Source: Bacteroidales bacterium (GTDB lineage Bacteria > Bacteroidota > Bacteroidia > Bacteroidales > UBA932). Taken from it: a DNA stretch of 40,185 nt. Shown one piece after another: positions 39,789 through 40,185 of this stretch; position 1 is the first letter of the stretch; every line of letters begins with the position of its first letter. A model generated the notes under the pieces. The model had not been told where the DNA came from. It did no database searches and saw only the letters and a program-made list of their open reading frames with translations. Location: contig SFNZ01000006.1 in assembly GCA_004552615.1 (NCBI GenBank), positions 1 to 40,185 on the forward strand, written 5' to 3'. Both the position numbers and the translations under genes were made by a program.

Positions 39789-40185
39789 ATGAAAACGTCC
39801 AGACTGTGTTTATCATTTTTGGCAATCTCTTTGATTGTCTCAACGGGAGTCATCTCATGTGAAAAATACGATGACTCTTCTCTTGTTCAACAGATAGAGG
39901 ACCTGACTCGGAGAGTGGTAAAGCTGGAAGAACTATGCAGCAATATGAATACCAATATTATGTCTCTCAAGCAGATGTTGACGGCCTTGCAGGAAGAAGA
40001 CCGCATCGTGGGTGTGAGCAAGGTAACAGTGAATGGAGAGGAGGTGGGCTATATACTTGATTTCTCCATCCTTGCCATTATAGATAGTAACAGCACCGCT
40101 CCTGGAGAAATCAAGTATATAGCCCACCTCCTCTCCATTCACTGTTACCTTGCTCACACCCACGATGCGGTCTTCTTCCTGCAAG
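39789..40185 (+). CDS. DUF4988-like surface lipoprotein, N-terminal part, broken at an inverted repeat
   Basis: The gene opens MKTSRLCLSFLAISLIVSTG with lipobox VISC (Cys24), then a coiled-coil of heptads (about residues 30-66: DDSSLVQQIEDLTRRVVKLE and a following helix), then EEDRIVGVSKVTVNGEEVGY and ILDFS. This is the start of the DUF4988/PL29 N-terminal type of Bacteroidetes surface lipoproteins. From residue 94 the plus-strand frame gives ILAIIDSNSTAP and runs into the antisense of its own sequence to the window end without a stop. The opposite orientation of bases 40069-40102 gives RSGAVTIYNGKDG, the expected continuation. Only residues 1-93 are trustworthy. Confidence 0.7.
   Translation, partial: MKTSRLCLSFLAISLIVSTGVISCEKYDDSSLVQQIEDLTRRVVKLEELCSNMNTNIMSLKQMLTALQEEDRIVGVSKVTVNGEEVGYILDFSILAIIDSNSTAPGEIKYIAHLLSIHCYLAHTHDAVFFLQ
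39986..40185. repeat. 83-bp perfect inverted repeat at the window edge
   Basis: Bases 39986-40068 are the exact reverse complement of 40103-40185, with a 34-base spacer (40069-40102). The right arm runs to the last base, so its true length is unknown. It lies in the reading frame of the lipoprotein gene. It is either an assembly fold-back or an invertible/duplicated segment. Confidence 0.9.

Noticed and set aside
1..40185. tRNA/rRNA genes, CRISPR arrays, integrases or transposases
   Set aside because: None was recognised on either strand by eye. Short or degraded ones could be missed without a dedicated scan.

Overview
The window looks like a chromosomal segment of an uncultured or gut-type Bacteroidales bacterium, GC near 50%. 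The reasons are repeated -7 boxes of the form TAnnTTTG with an upstream TTTG about 19-20 bases away (the Bacteroidetes promoter), very few Shine-Dalgarno sites, many signal peptides and lipoboxes, and families typical of the order: DUF1573, a BtuB/BtuG-like pair, a DUF4988-type surface lipoprotein, GH125 and MINPP-like phosphatases. No rRNA, tRNA, CRISPR array, integrase or transposase was seen.

Bases 1-12,800 are mainly housekeeping and envelope genes: the 5' part of parE, a DUF1573 protein with a putative Mn/As-type transporter, a tiny 2[4Fe-4S] ferredoxin, an M16 peptidase, a LysR regulator with a secreted esterase, a TonB receptor with a beta-propeller lipoprotein (btuB-btuG-like), and an FKBP isomerase. 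Bases 12,800-18,130 hold a NUDIX hydrolase, a GH125 alpha-mannosidase coupled to PnuC, the GGGtGRT protein with its IscU/NifU-like partner, and a TauE-like exporter.

Bases 18,240-39,520 are rich in exported hydrolases and redox enzymes. They encode a metallophosphoesterase lipoprotein, two exported metallo-beta-lactamase-fold proteins, a glycerophosphodiester phosphodiesterase, two histidine phosphatases of the MINPP/phytase type, three FAD-dependent oxidoreductases (PF12831 type), an SSS-family symporter, a LacI regulator with two palindromic operators, and an AraB-type FGGY kinase. They sit in three transcription units: 24326-30577 (+), 35141-30769 (-) and 35532-39520 (+). My inference is a regulated locus that releases phosphate from organic phosphoesters, possibly inositol phosphates, outside the cytoplasm, then imports and processes a polyol or sugar. 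The exact substrate is not shown by the sequence. mtlD and a HerA-like ATPase lie between the first hydrolases and this locus.

Two non-coding observations stand out. First, three convergent gene junctions (3319-3445, 15423-15548, 22823-22941) each carry a palindrome of about 120 bp. Each has a private, nearly perfect outer stem around a 73-base core that can form three small hairpins; two cores match at 61 of 73 positions and include a compensatory base-pair change. I know of no named family that fits. Second, the right end of the window is an 83-bp inverted repeat around 34 bases inside a DUF4988-like lipoprotein gene. Reading the spacer in the opposite orientation restores the expected protein, so this is either an assembly fold-back or a genuine inversion.
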